From Alnus glutinosa (taxonomy: Eukaryota; Streptophyta; Magnoliopsida; Fagales; Betulaceae): a stretch of 64,000 nt of DNA. Of the stretch, positions 61,724 through 64,000 are shown piece after piece. Below the pieces are notes generated by a model that was not told the DNA's origin, ran no database searches, and saw only the letters and a list, made by a program, of their open reading frames with translations. Position 1 is the first letter of the stretch; each line of letters begins with the position of its first letter. The translations under genes and the position numbers were made by a program. The stretch spans positions 5,288,001-5,352,000 of the forward strand of contig NC_084888.1 of assembly GCF_958979055.1 (NCBI RefSeq), read 5' to 3'.

Positions 61724-64000
61724 TCAAAAGCAACCAAGGAGCTTCTTTGGAATCTGCCCAGTGGCACGATATTTTGCACCCGTCTCCTCTACCTTGAGAA
61801 TATCTTCGGCACGTTTAGCTTCAACCATTGCCCTCTCTTCTTCTGCTTGCTTATGAATCATGGCGGTTTTGTTCTTCATTTTCTCTGCATAGTCTGCCTT
61901 CTTCTTCTCTAATTGTTCCTGTTAATACCTTGAAGTTGTTAAAGTTCAATCTAAACTGTAAAAGGCTGAATATTCTCCTACATATGTGGACTCACATTTC
62001 ATGCAGTGCTTTATTTTTAAAGTCTAGTTGGTTCCGGAATCACTGCATAGCACGTGATATGGATGTGTCCTGTCATTTCTCTAGATAATCTCTATATTTT
62101 GTGAATTAAAGAGGATGATCCCATTACCATGTTGTAGTGCATACCAATCAAGTAAGCAAGGTACAGATATCATGGTCAGCAGCACCATGGGGGATCAGGA
62201 AAAAAAAAAAAAAAAAAAAAAAAAAAGAAGAGAAAGAAATCTAAAACTTGAAGAACAAGAGCAGAATTACCTCAATTTTTCTTAGTTTGGCCTCCACAGA
62301 TGCTTTCTTGCTGTTTTCCCATGCAGCGACAGAAGAGAGCTTCTTGTGGGCCCTGTTTAACAGTTCCAGCATAGTTGCTAAAGTTTAACGAAATTTTAAG
62401 CTGAAAGAGACTTATCCCGGAACCAATGAAAAAAGAGATGATAACAAACATCAAGTTCTTTTTTCGAATTACCAGATGAAATAATTGGTATCAATCAGAG
62501 CTTCTATTCAAGGAATAATATCAAAATTGGCCAGAAGAACGTAGATCAGCAGCAAAAGCATTATTTTAAGTAAAAGTTTAACATGATACTGAGGATTATT
62601 TGATGGTTGTATAACAATTTATGAAAATTGCTCAGTAATCATTTGCTTTTGAAGGTTCCTTTTGTTCCAAGTGCAATTTGCCCTGTATGCCAACCCCCAC
62701 AAACACCTAAAGGAAATAGAAGTTTCAAGGAAAACTTACTTGTTCTCTGCCTTAACTTTTTCACTTTCTTCCCATGCCGCGATAAAAGACAACCTTTTTT
62801 CCTTTTCAACCTCTGCGAGAGCAATATCTGAAAAACATAAAGCAGAACATGGGTTATCCACTTGGCCACTTGGGAACATTTATATATCCCATGGAAATTA
62901 GACAGTCTGTCCTGGTTCACACAGGCATCTAGAAAGAGGGTTAGTGGTGTAATGTTGCATCACCATTGACCACCAAAGGAAAATGGAGGAAAGGTCATTT
63001 GAAATTCATGCCATGCTATAGGATAAAATGTCTTCAGGAATTCTACATTATTTACAATGCTAACAAAAGCACAATGGACTCATTTGAAATGCTTTGCAAA
63101 TGCACCAAGTCTCTTCATTTTCACCAAGTTGTAGCAAATAGGAAATACAAGAAGTTGAGAAGTACTTCCAACACTCACCTCTATCTGAAGCTTTCCTCAA
63201 CACAGGTTCTGGAGCCTCTGTCACAGAAAAAAGTTCAATTAAATGATGCTTATATGCCCATTTAATGTCACCCACTTGACCCTCTCTAGATTTTCAGGAT
63301 TCTTTCCTTCCTGATAACTAGGATTCGGTCCTGGACTTGCATTTAATTGATCATTATTGAATATAATCTAGTTTCCTTTTAATTCAAAGATATTTGAGAG
63401 ATAATATTGTCAAAAATAAGATATTTGAGAGATAATATTCATCAAACCATGAATAAGGAAATCTTTCTGGTATGGCTGCTTGAAAAATGTAGTATGGTTG
63501 AAGTTTCCTTTCAAATTTATATTAAAAACAAGGGCAAAGTGGATTTCCCAACTATTGGAATTTGGTAGAAAATGACCGGTGATATTGAAACTACCATCAT
63601 CATCTACATTATATACCAATTGACATCAACCAACATTAAATGAGTGAGAGGGTCCTAAAACTCAATTTCTAGATGCCATGAGAATTAAGTAAATGACATT
63701 TTATACAAAGACATAGTTTATACAATGTTGAGTGAGTATCCGTGACAAAATTAGTACGCATCGAGCTTTCTGAATATGTACCATATTAACTTTTTCTAGG
63801 ACGGAGAGGACAGCCACCTTCTTCACAATAATGACATATAAGGTATGTTGATATAATAAAATATTCCAGCCAGAACTATAATGCATAAAAAAATTTCTTC
63901 TAAAGTGTTTAAGTAAAAAAGGAAACATTTATTGCCATTGGTTCATTTAAGCAACCAATGAAACACTCTCCTTAGAAGGAAGACTAGAAATTAATTTAAT
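61724..64000 (-). CDS. Remorin, C-terminal part (5' end beyond right edge)
   Basis: Plasma-membrane nanodomain protein of the remorin family. Visible exons (minus): 63179-63217, 62740-62827, 62271-62352 and 61724-61918. They join in frame and encode the Remorin_C domain: APEPVLRKASDRDIALAEVE, LSFIAAWEESEKVKAENKAH, VAAWENSKKASVEAKLRKIE, EQLEKKKADYAEKMKNK and AEEERAMVEAKRAED, ending YRATGQIPKKLLGCF. A long amphipathic coiled-coil helix and a short C-terminal anchor with a near-terminal Cys (a candidate S-acylation site) are as expected. The variable N-terminus with the start codon is not found in 63218-64000, so the gene continues beyond the window. The proline-poor, acidic sequence and motif set fit the At3g61260/At2g45820 type. 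Confidence 0.93.

Overview
The window is nuclear DNA of a dicot plant, most likely a rosid. The genes are split by AT-rich GT-AG introns, their products are plant-specific or plastid-targeted, and the spaces between them are full of small transposons. The exact species cannot be fixed from the sequence alone. All exon boundaries below were derived by hand from splice signals, reading-frame continuity and remembered family sequences; no alignment or database search was run.

Layout, left to right: (1) 1-5614, minus: first nine coding exons of a chloroplast-envelope K+/H+ antiporter of the KEA1/KEA2 type, running off the left edge. (2) 8008-10252, minus: a complete four-exon gene for a 259-residue, very divergent sliding clamp (PCNA-like). 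A decayed, rearranged second copy lies at 11534-11737 and 15188-15700, mixed with LTR-like DNA, a LINE RNase H fragment and two strong hairpins. (3) 17256-19778, minus: a PLIM2-type two-LIM actin-binding protein with a 29-nt micro-exon. (4) 20753-21797, plus: a 5'-truncated LINE with clear target-site duplications. (5) 21919-26822, minus: an AtuA/DUF1446-family protein in 14 coding exons. (6) 28185-28303, plus: an orphan first exon of the cleavage factor CFIm25 (CFIS2). (7) 30565-37443, plus: the plastid acetyl-CoA carboxylase carboxyltransferase alpha subunit in 10 exons. (8) 41736-46880, plus: a DHH1/RH8-type DEAD-box RNA helicase in 9 exons with a likely 3'UTR intron. (9) 54839-57376, plus: a MYB17-type R2R3-MYB. 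(10) 61724-64000, minus: the C-terminal part of a remorin, continuing past the right edge.

The genes do not form an operon-like system. However, the set PLIM2, DEAD-box RH6/8/12, MYB17 and remorin occurs in the same order in Arabidopsis (At3g61230-At3g61260, from memory), so the right two thirds look like an old syntenic block into which the AtuA-like and carboxyltransferase genes have been added or retained. The space between genes is shaped by non-autonomous elements: hAT-like, Mutator-like and Harbinger-like MITEs with exact target-site duplications, several foldback hairpins, two LINE insertions, TRIM-like and copia-like LTR scraps.

The most unusual item is the PCNA-like gene. It keeps the full clamp length, an intact frame across four exons and clean splice sites. 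By eye it has lost the lysine equivalent to Lys164 and the C-terminal partner-docking segment, and it has gained an acidic Glu-Pro repeat next to the interdomain loop.
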